A DNA stretch of 64,000 bases, taken from Ignavibacteria bacterium (lineage in GTDB: Bacteria; Bacteroidota; Ignavibacteria; Tepidaquicellales; Tepidaquicellaceae). Within the stretch, counting starts at the first letter, position 1. Each line of letters opens with the position of its first letter. The stretch spans positions 1 through 64,000 of the forward strand of contig JAOADD010000018.1 in the NCBI GenBank assembly GCA_026417495.1, given 5' to 3'. A program made the translations under genes and the position numbers. The notes beneath the pieces were generated by a model. The model ran no database searches, was not told where the DNA came from, and saw only the letters and a program-made list of their open reading frames with translations. Below are positions 1-9,450 of the stretch, piece after piece.

Positions 1-209
1 CTACTAACTTCCCATAACTTGATTGTTTTATCTTCACTACCTGATGCTATATACCTGCCATCAGGGGAAAACGCAATAGAATTTATACTTGAACTATGTC
101 CTACAGTTACCTTTAACTCCAGTTTCTGACCATAACTACTTACAATTAAAAATAAATTAAATCCTAAAACTACTATTAATGATAAATTCTTAAATAATGA
201 ATTTTTCAT
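1..209 (-). CDS. WD40-repeat protein, N-terminal fragment (cut by window edge)
   Basis: The reverse strand from an ATG at 209 reads through to the window edge without a stop, giving the first 69 residues. The start is a signal peptide ([10 protein letters not shown], then a hydrophobic stretch and a YGQ cleavage-like end). It is followed by a WD40 blade with the hallmarks [24 protein letters not shown]. Proteins of this type are secreted or periplasmic beta-propellers that mediate protein contacts. Further blades are expected beyond the edge. The exact role cannot be told. Confidence 0.8.
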   Translation of the reverse strand, partial: MKNSLFKNLSLIVVLGFNLFLIVSSYGQKLELKVTVGHSSSINSIAFSPDGRYIASGSEDKTIKLWEVS

Positions 210-1145
210 AGTACAATTATTTTCTAAAAATAATGTTTCTCTTTTATTCCTTTTTATTATCTCAATATGCTAACAATATTTGGTACCTCTATAGTTTTCT
301 TGTATATTACAACAAATTCTTTCATTAATTAAATAAATTTCTCCACTTAATTGAATTATTAACTTTATTACTTAGTTAAACTTGTCAGTGGTTTTATCCT
401 CCAATCTTTCTTACATTAAAAGCACAACAATCTATTATTACTTTCTTTTTACTATTACAAAAATACTAAATTAAAATATATCCATAAAATATTAATAATA
501 AGTTCTATAAATCAAATACTTTTCTTAACCCATAAATAAATATATATTAAAAAAGTTTATGAAAATCGCTATAAAATCATAAAATGACCTGTAACAAATT
601 TTGATTTGTCCTCTTTTTCTCAAAAACATATAACTAAAATAGCATATTTTAAAATTGCTATCTAAAATTATATATAATGTACATTTCCAATCTTTCACGC
701 CGCAGTACTTAGAACACTCTTTTTAATATCCACTTTATATACATTTTTAATATTTATTACAAAATATTATTTCCTTTTACATAAATTACATTAAATGAAT
801 TATTTTGCAATTTTTACCAAAGAATGATAAATGATGCTTATCTTAAAGTGCTATTTTATAATAAAGTAAATAATACTAAATTCTTTAAATAAACAATATT
901 AATTAAAATAAATATACAATCTTACAAGAATTTAAAAGTTGAAGAAACAAAAATATTTAAATTATTATATAAATGAAAATAATATTTAGATTTTTTGACA
1001 TAAATTAAATACTTATAATAAATTAGAAAATCTTTACATTAAGACTTGGAATTATTGAATATCTTTTTCTGCTTCTTTTCTCTACTTGAATGTGGAACAA
1101 AAAATCGTTATGTTTAAATTCTTTTAAAAATTAAATTTATATTCT
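210..1145. other. AT-rich intergenic gap, no gene seen
   Basis: This 936-bp stretch has no open frame of useful length on either strand and no tRNA-like cloverleaf, long repeat or strong hairpin that I can see. It is even richer in A+T than its neighbours, apart from a short G+C-richer patch near 690-720. It separates the divergent WD40 and aminopeptidase genes and must carry both promoters. A possible one for the aminopeptidase is listed at 1086-1116. Confidence 0.6.
1086..1116 (+). promoter_or_regulatory. candidate promoter of the Xaa-Pro aminopeptidase gene
   Basis: TTG (1086-1088), a 20-nt spacer, then TATGTTTA (1109-1116) matches the Bacteroidota -33/-7 pattern TTG-N19-21-TAnnTTTG in all but the last base. 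It would start transcription about 20-25 nt before the ATG at 1146. A TTGACA at 995-1000 is an alternative -35 but lacks a well-spaced -10. Confidence 0.3.
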
Positions 1146-2441
1146 ATGAGGTATCAAAAAATAGATAGTCAACTTTTTATTGAAAATAGGAAAAGGTTAA
1201 GAAATCACCTTAAACCAAATTCGGTAGTGATAATACATTCTAATGATATAATGCCAACAAATTCAGATGGTACGATGAAGTTTAAGCAAAATAGTGATAT
1301 ATTTTATCTAACTGGAGTTGAGCAGGAAGAGACTATTCTACTTTTATATCCTGATTCAAAAGATCCCAAAAACAGAGAAGTACTATTCTTAAGAGAAACA
1401 AATGAAACAATAATGACCTGGGAAGGAAAGAAGCTTACAAAAGAAGAAGCAAGGGAGCTAACAGGGATAGAAAATATTTGTTGGCTATCTGATTTTGAAA
1501 AAATATTCCGAACTGTAATGTGTGAATGTGAAAATGTATATCTAGATACAAATGAACATAAAAGAGCAGTAATAGAAGTAGAAACGAGAAATGCAAGATT
1601 TATTAAAAGGTGCAAGGAAGAATATCCACTGCACAACTATATGCGCCTTGCTCCAATTATGCACAGAATCAGAGCAATAAAATCAAAATATGAAATTGAA
1701 TTAATTCAAAAAGCTTGTGATATAACTGAAATTGCATTTAGAAGGGTACTAAAATTTTTAAAACCAGGTGTTATGGAATATGAAGTAGAAGCAGAATTTG
1801 CACATGAGTTTATTCGTAATGGTGCGGGATTTGCAGATTATTCACCAATTATTGCATCAGGACCAAATGCTTGTGTTTTGCACTATATAGAAAATGATAA
1901 AATGTGTAAAGATGGGGATTTATTACTAATTGATGTAGGCGTCGGTTACGCAAATTACAATTCAGATTTAACAAGAACAGTACCTGTAAATGGTAGATTT
2001 ACAAAAAGACAAAAAGATGTATATAATGCATGCTTAAGAGTTATGAAAGCACAAATGAAAGAAATGAAACCTGGAAAAACAATTCAAGAATTACAAAAAT
2101 TTTGTGAGCAAAACATGGAAAAGGAATTGGTGGATTTAGGATTATTAACGATGGATGATATTAAAAATCAAGACCCTAATTGGCCTGCGTTTAAAAAATA
2201 TTTCATGCATAATGTCTCTCATTTTCTAGGGCTTGATGTTCATGATGTTGGTGATGTATATAGAACTCTTGAACCAGGGATGGTGTTTAGTTGTGAACCT
2301 GGTATTTACATAAGAGAAGAAGGAATTGGCGTAAGATTGGAAAACGATGTTTTGATTACTGATACAGGAATTGAAGACTTAATGAAAAATATCCCAATTG
2401 AAGTAGAAGAAATTGAAGATATAATGAACTACAGTAGATAA
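1146..2441 (+). CDS. pepP: Xaa-Pro aminopeptidase (M24B family)
   Basis: This 431-residue cytosolic metallopeptidase removes N-terminal residues that precede proline. An N-terminal creatinase-like domain (about 1-170) is followed by the pita-bread catalytic domain. All five dinuclear metal ligands are visible: D263 (in LIDVG), D274 (in SDLTRT), H359 (in VSHFLG), E384 (in CEPGIY) and E399 (in RLEND). H246 and H366 fit the usual substrate-binding histidines. Length is normal for bacterial PepP. It stands alone, converging on the pyrophosphatase gene with a shared terminator between them. Confidence 0.93.
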   Translation: MRYQKIDSQLFIENRKRLRNHLKPNSVVIIHSNDIMPTNSDGTMKFKQNSDIFYLTGVEQEETILLLYPDSKDPKNREVLFLRETNETIMTWEGKKLTKEEARELTGIENICWLSDFEKIFRTVMCECENVYLDTNEHKRAVIEVETRNARFIKRCKEEYPLHNYMRLAPIMHRIRAIKSKYEIELIQKACDITEIAFRRVLKFLKPGVMEYEVEAEFAHEFIRNGAGFADYSPIIASGPNACVLHYIENDKMCKDGDLLLIDVGVGYANYNSDLTRTVPVNGRFTKRQKDVYNACLRVMKAQMKEMKPGKTIQELQKFCEQNMEKELVDLGLLTMDDIKNQDPNWPAFKKYFMHNVSHFLGLDVHDVGDVYRTLEPGMVFSCEPGIYIREEGIGVRLENDVLITDTGIEDLMKNIPIEVEEIEDIMNYSR

Positions 2442-2470
2442 TTAGATAAATAAATATTTTTTATAATAAA

Positions 2471-2498
2471 AAACCCTTTTGCAAAGACAAAAGGGTTT
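2471..2498. terminator. bidirectional rho-independent terminator
   Basis: AAACCCTTTT and AAAAGGGTTT form a 10-bp stem around an 8-nt loop. T-rich sequence follows on both strands (TTTATTTT on plus; TTTTATTATAA on minus). It lies between the convergent aminopeptidase and pyrophosphatase genes and can end both transcripts. Confidence 0.85.
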
Positions 2499-2525
2499 TT
2501 ATTTTCTATACTAAAAAGGATATAC

Positions 2526-4721
2526 TTATATAAATAATGGGGCTAAAACCAGAGTCACAGTTGATAATAATTTTATTAAAACATGAAGTGATGGACCCGC
2601 AGTATCTTTAAATGGGTCTCCAACAGTATCACCAACGACACCAGCTTTGTGCCTATCAGAACCTTTACCCATATTTCTTGATGGATCACTTGGTTCCAGT
2701 TCAATAAATTTTTTTGCATTATCCCATGCACCACCAGCATTGTTCAAAAATAGAGCAGCAACAACTCCTACTATTGTTCCAATTAAAAGCATAGATGCAA
2801 CAACTTCAGCACCTGAAGAATCGGAAATTCTCATATCGCCAACTTTGGCATTATAAAGTAATTTGAAAATAAACCCAACTATGACGGGCATTAAAACAAC
2901 AAGCAAACCAGGTTTAACCATTTCTTTCAATGCAGCTTTTGTAACAATGTCAACACATTCACCATAATCAGGCTTTTCAGTTCCTTCTAAAATTCCTGGC
3001 TTTTCTTTAAACTGTTTTCTTACATTTTGAATTATTGCTTGTGCTGCTCTTCCTACAGCTTTAATTGCCCATGCAGAAAATAAGAACACTAACATAGCAC
3101 CCATAAGAGCACCGATAAAAACACCTGGTTTTGATACATCAACTGATTCAAGTCTAAATCCAATATTCCTACCATAGTGTTCTATTTCCACAATAAAAGC
3201 CTGGAAAAGCAGGAATGCTGCTAATGCAGCAGAACCTACGGCATATCCTTTTGTAAGTGCTTTTGTAGTATTTCCAATTGCATCAAGCCTATCGGTTTTT
3301 TTCCGTATTTCCTGTGGTAATTGAGACATTTCAACTATACCACCAGCATTATCTGTAATGGGTCCAAAAGTATCCATCGCTAGCACATAAGCTGCAGGCC
3401 CAAGCATACCCATAGTAGCAACTGCAGTTGCAAAAAATCCAGCATTTAATAACCCACTTGTGTTTCCGAGTGTATATGAAGTAAATATAGCAACCGCAAT
3501 CACTATAGATGGAATTGCAACACACTCAAAACCAACAGAAACACCAGCAATAATATTAGTAGCAGGACCTGTTTTTGATGCTTCTGCAATTGACTTTACA
3601 GGTCCGTATTTATATTCTGTATAATATTGTGTTATCCATAAAAACATAACGGAAGTAAGAACACCAATTATTCCGCACAGGAAGAAATGCCACCAGGCAG
3701 AAGGTGCTATTTGAGCAATTTGTCCAACACCAAAAGTCCAATAAGTAGCAACACCAAAACCGATCATAGCAAGTATTGAAGTAACATAATATCCCCTATT
3801 AAGAGCATTCATTGGATCTTCATCTTCTTTTGTCCTTACAACCATAACACCAACTATTGAAGAAATCAAACCAAATGCTCTAGCAACCATTGGGAACAAA
3901 ATTACAGCGAGTAAAACTTCAGGATTATCTTTAATAATATTAGCAGCAATATTAGCTTTATAAAGCATAGCAGCCAGAATCATAGCCCCTATATTTTCTG
4001 CAGCAGTAGATTCGAATAAATCCGCACCCCGTCCAGCACAATCTCCAACATTATCACCTACAAGGTCAGCAATAACAGCTGGATTCCTTGGGTCATCTTC
4101 TGGTATTCCCGCTTCTACTTTTCCAACAAGGTCAGCTCCAACATCAGCAGCTTTAGTATAAATTCCACCACCTAATTGGGCAAAAAGAGCAACAAAGCTA
4201 GCACCAAATCCATACCCAGCGATATAAATTGGAATATCACTTACTTCAATAGGACTGAAAAATTTAGCAATTGCAAATAAACCTACAACTCCAAATAAAG
4301 AGAGAGCAACAATAAATAACCCTGAAACTGCACCACCTCTAATTGCAGTTTGCAAAGCCCCATTTAAAGATTTCATCGCTTCAGCAGCTGTTCTAATATT
4401 GGAACGAATTGAAATCCACATACCAATATATCCAGAACTAACAGATGATAACGCCCCAAAAATAAAAGATAAAGATGCCCACAATGCTTGTTCTGGTCTT
4501 TGCACCCTATAAAGAAGGAAAACAAGTATAGCTACTACAATAGCAAGATAAATGATAGTTCTGTTTTGTCTTCTTAAAAATGCTTCTGCTCCTTCCTTGA
4601 TTGCATTCGAAATAGACATCATTTTTTCAGAACCAGTATCTCTATTCATAACATTTTTTATGAGATAGAGAGCAAAGAGCAAAGCAAAAATACTAACTCC
4701 GAAAATTAGTATTAATTCCAT
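2526..4721 (-). CDS. hppA: membrane-bound pyrophosphatase, K+-independent H+-pumping type
   Basis: This 731-residue integral membrane protein couples pyrophosphate hydrolysis to ion export. The substrate-binding motif DVGADLVGKVE spans about 193-203, followed by DNVGDCAGRGADL. A second acidic motif, GDTVGDPFKDTAGPS, is near the C-terminus. The family marker GNTTKALTK has K487 and T490. Lysine and threonine at these positions typify K+-independent, H+-pumping members, where K+-dependent ones have alanine. Many hydrophobic helices fit the 16-TM fold. It follows pth by 42 bp on the same strand and may be co-transcribed with rplY-pth. Confidence 0.95.
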   Translation of the reverse strand: MELILIFGVSIFALLFALYLIKNVMNRDTGSEKMMSISNAIKEGAEAFLRRQNRTIIYLAIVVAILVFLLYRVQRPEQALWASLSFIFGALSSVSSGYIGMWISIRSNIRTAAEAMKSLNGALQTAIRGGAVSGLFIVALSLFGVVGLFAIAKFFSPIEVSDIPIYIAGYGFGASFVALFAQLGGGIYTKAADVGADLVGKVEAGIPEDDPRNPAVIADLVGDNVGDCAGRGADLFESTAAENIGAMILAAMLYKANIAANIIKDNPEVLLAVILFPMVARAFGLISSIVGVMVVRTKEDEDPMNALNRGYYVTSILAMIGFGVATYWTFGVGQIAQIAPSAWWHFFLCGIIGVLTSVMFLWITQYYTEYKYGPVKSIAEASKTGPATNIIAGVSVGFECVAIPSIVIAVAIFTSYTLGNTSGLLNAGFFATAVATMGMLGPAAYVLAMDTFGPITDNAGGIVEMSQLPQEIRKKTDRLDAIGNTTKALTKGYAVGSAALAAFLLFQAFIVEIEHYGRNIGFRLESVDVSKPGVFIGALMGAMLVFLFSAWAIKAVGRAAQAIIQNVRKQFKEKPGILEGTEKPDYGECVDIVTKAALKEMVKPGLLVVLMPVIVGFIFKLLYNAKVGDMRISDSSGAEVVASMLLIGTIVGVVAALFLNNAGGAWDNAKKFIELEPSDPSRNMGKGSDRHKAGVVGDTVGDPFKDTAGPSLHVLIKLLSTVTLVLAPLFI

Positions 4722-4763
4722 ATATAGTTAATTTTTATTTTCATAAAATGTTTAAATTATGAG

Positions 4764-5375
4764 CTAAATAGTTGTATTATCGCTGTTGACTTTCTTGTTA
4801 TTGAAATAATTTTTATTAAATTTGTTCATTGTGCTGTATATTCCTTCATCAATAAAGCAAAGAATTGCATCTCTAATATTGGGCATCAATATCTTTAATT
4901 TTTGAAATTCTTCTTCCGAAAAATTTGATAAAACAAAATCTGTGTAATTATCTTTAGTTACAATTTTATCAGTTCCGATCCCAATCCTCATACGAGGAAA
5001 CTCTAATGAATTCAATGAATATATTATACTTGCCATTCCTTTGTGTCCACCATCACTACCTTTAGCCCGAACTCTAATTGTACCAAGTGGTAATTGAAAG
5101 TCATCAAAAACTATTAGTATGTTAGATAAATCGATTTTTTTCCTATTCACAAAATCAGCAATAGCTTTGCCACTGGCATTCATAAATGTAGTAGGTTTCA
5201 TTAAATAAATTTTTTCTCTCTTGTGTTTATATTCTGCTTCGTACCATTCCCCCTTTCCTGGTCTAAAATTTAAACCCATATTATCACAAAAAAAATCAAT
5301 TGCTAGAAAACCAGCATTGTGCCTTGTCTTAATATATTCAACTCCAGGATTTCCAAGCCCAACAATTAGTTTCAA
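4764..5375 (-). CDS. pth: peptidyl-tRNA hydrolase
   Basis: The enzyme frees tRNA from peptidyl-tRNAs that drop off ribosomes. The 203-residue protein opens with KLIVGLGNPG, has the catalytic histidine H19 in TRHNAGF, N66 in TTFMNASGK, the aspartate pair at about 91-92 in VFDDFQLP, and GSDGGHKGM at about 107-113. A lysine- and asparagine-rich tail extends past the usual end. It lies 44 bp downstream of rplY, the common rplY-pth arrangement, so co-transcription is likely. Confidence 0.95.
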   Translation of the reverse strand: MKLIVGLGNPGVEYIKTRHNAGFLAIDFFCDNMGLNFRPGKGEWYEAEYKHKREKIYLMKPTTFMNASGKAIADFVNRKKIDLSNILIVFDDFQLPLGTIRVRAKGSDGGHKGMASIIYSLNSLEFPRMRIGIGTDKIVTKDNYTDFVLSNFSEEEFQKLKILMPNIRDAILCFIDEGIYSTMNKFNKNYFNNKKVNSDNTTI

Positions 5376-5419
5376 TTATTTTATAATTTTATATCTGAAA
5401 TAAAATTTTTTTCCTTTTA

Positions 5420-6067
5420 TCAGGACTCTTCTTCCTTTTCTTCTTTCTTACCTTTTGCAATAACTTCTGGTTCTTTAGCTTCTTCTTCAGTTGTTTCTTC
5501 CTCAGGTGCTTTTTCTGCTGCAGGTGGTACTATAGTTACTATTGCAGCATTTTCATCATTAAGAATTTCTACACCTTCAATTTTTACATCAGAAACCTTG
5601 ATTGAATCTCCAATACCAAGATTAGTAATATCTATTTCTATATTTGGTGGTATTGATTGAGGTAAACATTGAATTTCAAGTTTGTGTAATGAATGCTGAA
5701 TAACTCCACCATCTTTCACACCAGCTGCTAAACCTTTTAAGACTACATTAATTTCGAGACTAATCTTCTCACCAGCTTGCAATTCAAATAAATCAAAATG
5801 TATAGGTTTATTCTTCAATGGTTCAAACTGCACATCTTTCAAAATACAACTATATTTCTCATTCTCTCCTTCTATTTCCAAATTAATAATATGAAACTCA
5901 GATGTAAATATTGCTGGTTTTAAGGAGAGTTCACTAATAGCAATTGGTATGTTCTCTCTATTTCGTCCATAAAATATCCCAGGAATAAATCCTTTTTTCC
6001 TTAGAGATTTGGAAATAGATTTCTTTAATTCTGTTCTCTTTTGAGCTTTTAAATTTATTTCTGACAT
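5420..6067 (-). CDS. rplY: 50S ribosomal protein bL25 (CTC/TL5 long form)
   Basis: bL25 binds 5S rRNA in the large subunit. At 215 residues this is the long CTC form: an N-terminal 5S-binding domain of about 90 residues (KAQKRTELKKS, then KGFIPGIFYGR) and a C-terminal beta domain (LHKLEIQCLPQSIPPNIEID). It ends in a charged low-complexity tail of about 35 residues rich in glutamate and lysine. It is the first gene of the probable rplY-pth-hppA transcript, and a well-matched promoter lies just upstream. Confidence 0.93.
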   Translation of the reverse strand: MSEINLKAQKRTELKKSISKSLRKKGFIPGIFYGRNRENIPIAISELSLKPAIFTSEFHIINLEIEGENEKYSCILKDVQFEPLKNKPIHFDLFELQAGEKISLEINVVLKGLAAGVKDGGVIQHSLHKLEIQCLPQSIPPNIEIDITNLGIGDSIKVSDVKIEGVEILNDENAAIVTIVPPAAEKAPEEETTEEEAKEPEVIAKGKKEEKEEES

Positions 6068-6090
6068 ATAATCTAAATATTATAAAGTTT

Positions 6091-6121
6091 CAAATATATT
6101 GTTTTTATAATATTATATCAA
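6091..6121 (-). promoter_or_regulatory. promoter of rplY (Bacteroidota-type)
   Basis: On the minus strand, TTG (6121-6119), a 20-nt spacer and TATATTTG (6098-6091) match every defined base of the TTG-N19-21-TAnnTTTG consensus. The same bases read as TTGATA-N17-TATATT for a standard sigma-70 site. It ends 23 nt before the rplY ATG, leaving a short leader. Confidence 0.55.
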
Positions 6122-6254
6122 TATAATTTCTAAAATTATATAGTCCATCAATTTTGCATAAATTATTAGAAAAAGGATAAACACCCTCTATTTCTTTATT
6201 AAGTCCCTTTAAATAACAAAAAATAACTAAATAAATATTTGAAAAAAGGTTCTA

Positions 6255-9200
6255 TTATTCTTTTCTTTTGAACGCTTTCTTAATACCATCGTCAACTAAT
6301 GAATAGATGACAGGAATTATTACAAGAGTTAAAAAGGTGGAAAATAGTAACCCAAAAATAATAGCAACACCCATAGGCCGCCAGAAAGCAGAGTTCTGAC
6401 CACCAATCACCCAACTTAAAGAACGCCAATCAAAATCAACACCTGAAGCAAGAGGTAATATTCCAAGAATAGTTGTTGCTGCTGTCAAGAATATTGGTCT
6501 CATTCTTATTAAACCTGCTTGAACCAGAGCTTCATCCCGTGATAAATTCTGCTCTCTGACTAACACTTTTTGGAAATCAAGCAGCAAAATTGCATTCCTT
6601 ACCACAATACCTCCAAGAGCAATTATACCTACTCCTGTCATTACAATTCCAAATGGTGTGCTGGTAACCATAAGACCTATCATTACCCCAATTATTGATA
6701 ATAAAACAGATACCATGATAATAATAGGCGTCCTTATAGAATTGAATTCTATTACAATAAAGAAGAAAATCATCAGTAATGATATTACCATTGCTTTAGC
6801 AAGAAAATCTGAAGTTTCTTTCTGTTTCTCCTCTTGCCCCGTATAAGTAATACTATAATTATCGGGTAACTTTAAATCAGCTAATTTTTTCTTAACATCT
6901 TTTAAAACTTCCGTCCCAAGTCTACCGACTGCATTTCCAGTTATAGTTACCACTTTTTTAAGATTTTTTCTGGATATCGCTCCTACTCCACCTGAAAATT
7001 GAACTTTAGCAACTGATGAAATTGGAATTTTGTTCCCGTTCTTATCCGTAATGTATAAATTTGAAAGATAATCAACATTATTTCGTTGGTCTTTTCTCAA
7101 CCTAACTACTATATCGTATTCTTTATCACGCAATCTATATTTAGTTGCTATATATCCATTTATTGCTGTTCTGACTGTATTCCCAATCATCGCTGTACTT
7201 AAGCCATAGTATGCAGCTTTTTCTCTATCAACAGTAACTTTTATCTCAGGAACTGCTTCATCGTAATTATCTTTCAAATCAGATAATCCAGGAATATCTT
7301 TTATAATACTTTTTATCTCTTCAGTATATTTACCTAATACTTTTAAGTCATCACCAGAAAGTTCAATATTTACAGGTTTACCAACAGGAGGTCCCATTTC
7401 TCTTTCCTCAAGTTCTACTTCTGCAGCACCCGTGATCCCTTTTATTGATTGACGTATCTGATTTGCACTAATAAAAGAATTTTGTTCCCTCTCTTCCTTA
7501 TCAAGAAAATTAACAGATATTGTACTTTTATTAGGAATACCCTCTCCTGTATAATCCAATGGATTATTAGAAGAGCCAACATTTGCTACTATGTATTCTA
7601 TATCTTTTAATCTTGGTATGTGTTGTTCTACTAATTTTGTAATTTCATCTGTGGTATAAATATTTGTACCAACAGGTGTTGCAATATTAATATTTACCTG
7701 TTGTGGCTCGATTTTAGGAAAAAACTCCACCCCAAGATTCAAAATTCCATATAGTATAAAAACAAAAAATAACAAGAGTATAGTAATAACAACAGTTGTT
7801 TTTCTATACTTTAATGCTTTTCTAACTACTTTTTCATAAATTTTCAAAGAAGTAGCGAAAAATTTCCTATTAAAGAAGTCAAGAAACTTACTGATTGGTC
7901 TTACTTTTCTTTTAGCAGCTTTCTCCCTGTCTTTTTTATAATGAATGAAAATTGAAGCTTGCACTGGACTAATAATCATTGCTACGAAAAGAGAAGAAAA
8001 TAAACATATAATAAGAGTAATTGGTATATATTTCATAAAATCACCAACAATACCAGGGAAGAATAGCAATGGAAAGAACGATGATATAATGGTTAGTGTT
8101 GCAATAATAACGGGGAAAACAACTTGATGTGGCCCCTGTATTGAAGAATTAAATGGGTCAATATTTTCCGTTTCTTGTAACCTATAAATATTCTCAATCA
8201 CAACAATTGCATCATCAACAATAATCCCAAGAACAACTATCAAAGTAAATAAAACAACCATATTCAAAGTAATTCCCATCATAGAAAGAACGCTAAAAGA
8301 AATAAGGAATGATAACGGGATTGAAGTTGCAACAAGAATTGCATTTTTTAAACCCATAAAGAAAAACAAAACTAAGATGACAAGGATCATTCCTGTAATA
8401 ATACCATTTTCCAATTCATGAACAGTATTCACTATAAATTTTGAATTGTCTCCCGTATAACTTATTTTAACTCCTTCAGGTACTAAATCTTTATTATCTT
8501 TTAAAAGAGCTTTTACATTATCGGCAATTTCTATAACATTTGCACCAGCTTTTTTCTTTACAATAATTGTTATACTTTCATCACCATTTGTACGAGAAAA
8601 AGTTTTTCGCTCCCCATAATCATAAGTTACATTCGCTAAATCTCTGATGTAAATGGCATTATTTGAAAACTTTTTAACAAGTATATTTTTGATTAATTCG
8701 GGGTCTTTGTATTCACCTGGTACCCTTACCAAATAACTTGACTTTCCAATATCAACTTTCCCACCTGGAATATTTAAATTTTCTGCTTCAATAGCATTAG
8801 ATATATCACTAAAACTTAAATTATAATGTTTAAGAAGGTTGGCATCAACATCAACTTTTATTTCCCTTTCAACTCCTCCAACTACTTCTGCAGATAGTAC
8901 ACCAGGTATCTCTTCAATTTTATCACTAATTTTCTCTGCAATTTCTTTTTCTTTCCACAAGCCAATGTTCCCCGTAACATTAACATACAACATAGGCCAC
9001 TCAGAAAGATTTATTTCTGTTATAACTGGTTCTTTCACATCTTTAGGAAGTTTTGTTTTTGCAACAGAAACTTTATCCCGAACCTTTTGCATCGCATCAT
9101 CAATATTGATATTAATATCAAACTCAACTGCAATTGAACAGAAACTTTCCCTTGAAACAGATGTTATATTTTTAACGCCACTGATACCTTTGATTTCTTT

Positions 9201-9404
9201 TTCTAATTCTTGAGTAACAAGATTTTCAATATCTTCGGGTGAAACACCAGGATACACGCAAGAAACAAAAACATAAGGAATTTTTACTGAGGGTGATGCT
9301 TCTCTTGGAAGATTTATATAAGATATAGCACCAGCAACTACAATTATTAATACTAATATGTAAACTGTAACTCTATTATTTACTATAGTTTTGAAAAAAT
9401 TCAT
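6255..9404 (-). CDS. RND efflux pump inner-membrane transporter (AcrB/HAE1-like)
   Basis: This 1049-residue proton/drug antiporter forms the inner-membrane part of a tripartite efflux pump. It shows one N-terminal TM helix, a large periplasmic loop, TM2-6, a helix near the middle, a second large loop and the last TM block. TM4 carries the paired proton-relay aspartates in VLGIIVDDAIVVIENI. The N-terminus (NNRVTVYILVL, then INLPREASPSVKIPYV) is typical of hydrophobic-compound exporters, not CzcA metal pumps. It is the last gene of a TetR-TolC-adaptor-RND operon, 46 bp behind the adaptor gene. Substrates cannot be read from sequence. Confidence 0.92.
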   Translation of the reverse strand: MNFFKTIVNNRVTVYILVLIIVVAGAISYINLPREASPSVKIPYVFVSCVYPGVSPEDIENLVTQELEKEIKGISGVKNITSVSRESFCSIAVEFDININIDDAMQKVRDKVSVAKTKLPKDVKEPVITEINLSEWPMLYVNVTGNIGLWKEKEIAEKISDKIEEIPGVLSAEVVGGVEREIKVDVDANLLKHYNLSFSDISNAIEAENLNIPGGKVDIGKSSYLVRVPGEYKDPELIKNILVKKFSNNAIYIRDLANVTYDYGERKTFSRTNGDESITIIVKKKAGANVIEIADNVKALLKDNKDLVPEGVKISYTGDNSKFIVNTVHELENGIITGMILVILVLFFFMGLKNAILVATSIPLSFLISFSVLSMMGITLNMVVLFTLIVVLGIIVDDAIVVIENIYRLQETENIDPFNSSIQGPHQVVFPVIIATLTIISSFFPLLFFPGIVGDFMKYIPITLIICLFSSLFVAMIISPVQASIFIHYKKDREKAAKRKVRPISKFLDFFNRKFFATSLKIYEKVVRKALKYRKTTVVITILLLFFVFILYGILNLGVEFFPKIEPQQVNINIATPVGTNIYTTDEITKLVEQHIPRLKDIEYIVANVGSSNNPLDYTGEGIPNKSTISVNFLDKEEREQNSFISANQIRQSIKGITGAAEVELEEREMGPPVGKPVNIELSGDDLKVLGKYTEEIKSIIKDIPGLSDLKDNYDEAVPEIKVTVDREKAAYYGLSTAMIGNTVRTAINGYIATKYRLRDKEYDIVVRLRKDQRNNVDYLSNLYITDKNGNKIPISSVAKVQFSGGVGAISRKNLKKVVTITGNAVGRLGTEVLKDVKKKLADLKLPDNYSITYTGQEEKQKETSDFLAKAMVISLLMIFFFIVIEFNSIRTPIIIMVSVLLSIIGVMIGLMVTSTPFGIVMTGVGIIALGGIVVRNAILLLDFQKVLVREQNLSRDEALVQAGLIRMRPIFLTAATTILGILPLASGVDFDWRSLSWVIGGQNSAFWRPMGVAIIFGLLFSTFLTLVIIPVIYSLVDDGIKKAFKRKE

Positions 9405-9450
9405 AATACAAACTTTATTTTTCCTTTTTCATAAAATATTTCAAATATTT

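Noticed and set aside
995-1019. TTGACA and TATAAT as a pepP promoter
   Set aside because: Both hexamers are present but only 13 nt apart, too close for a sigma-70 promoter.
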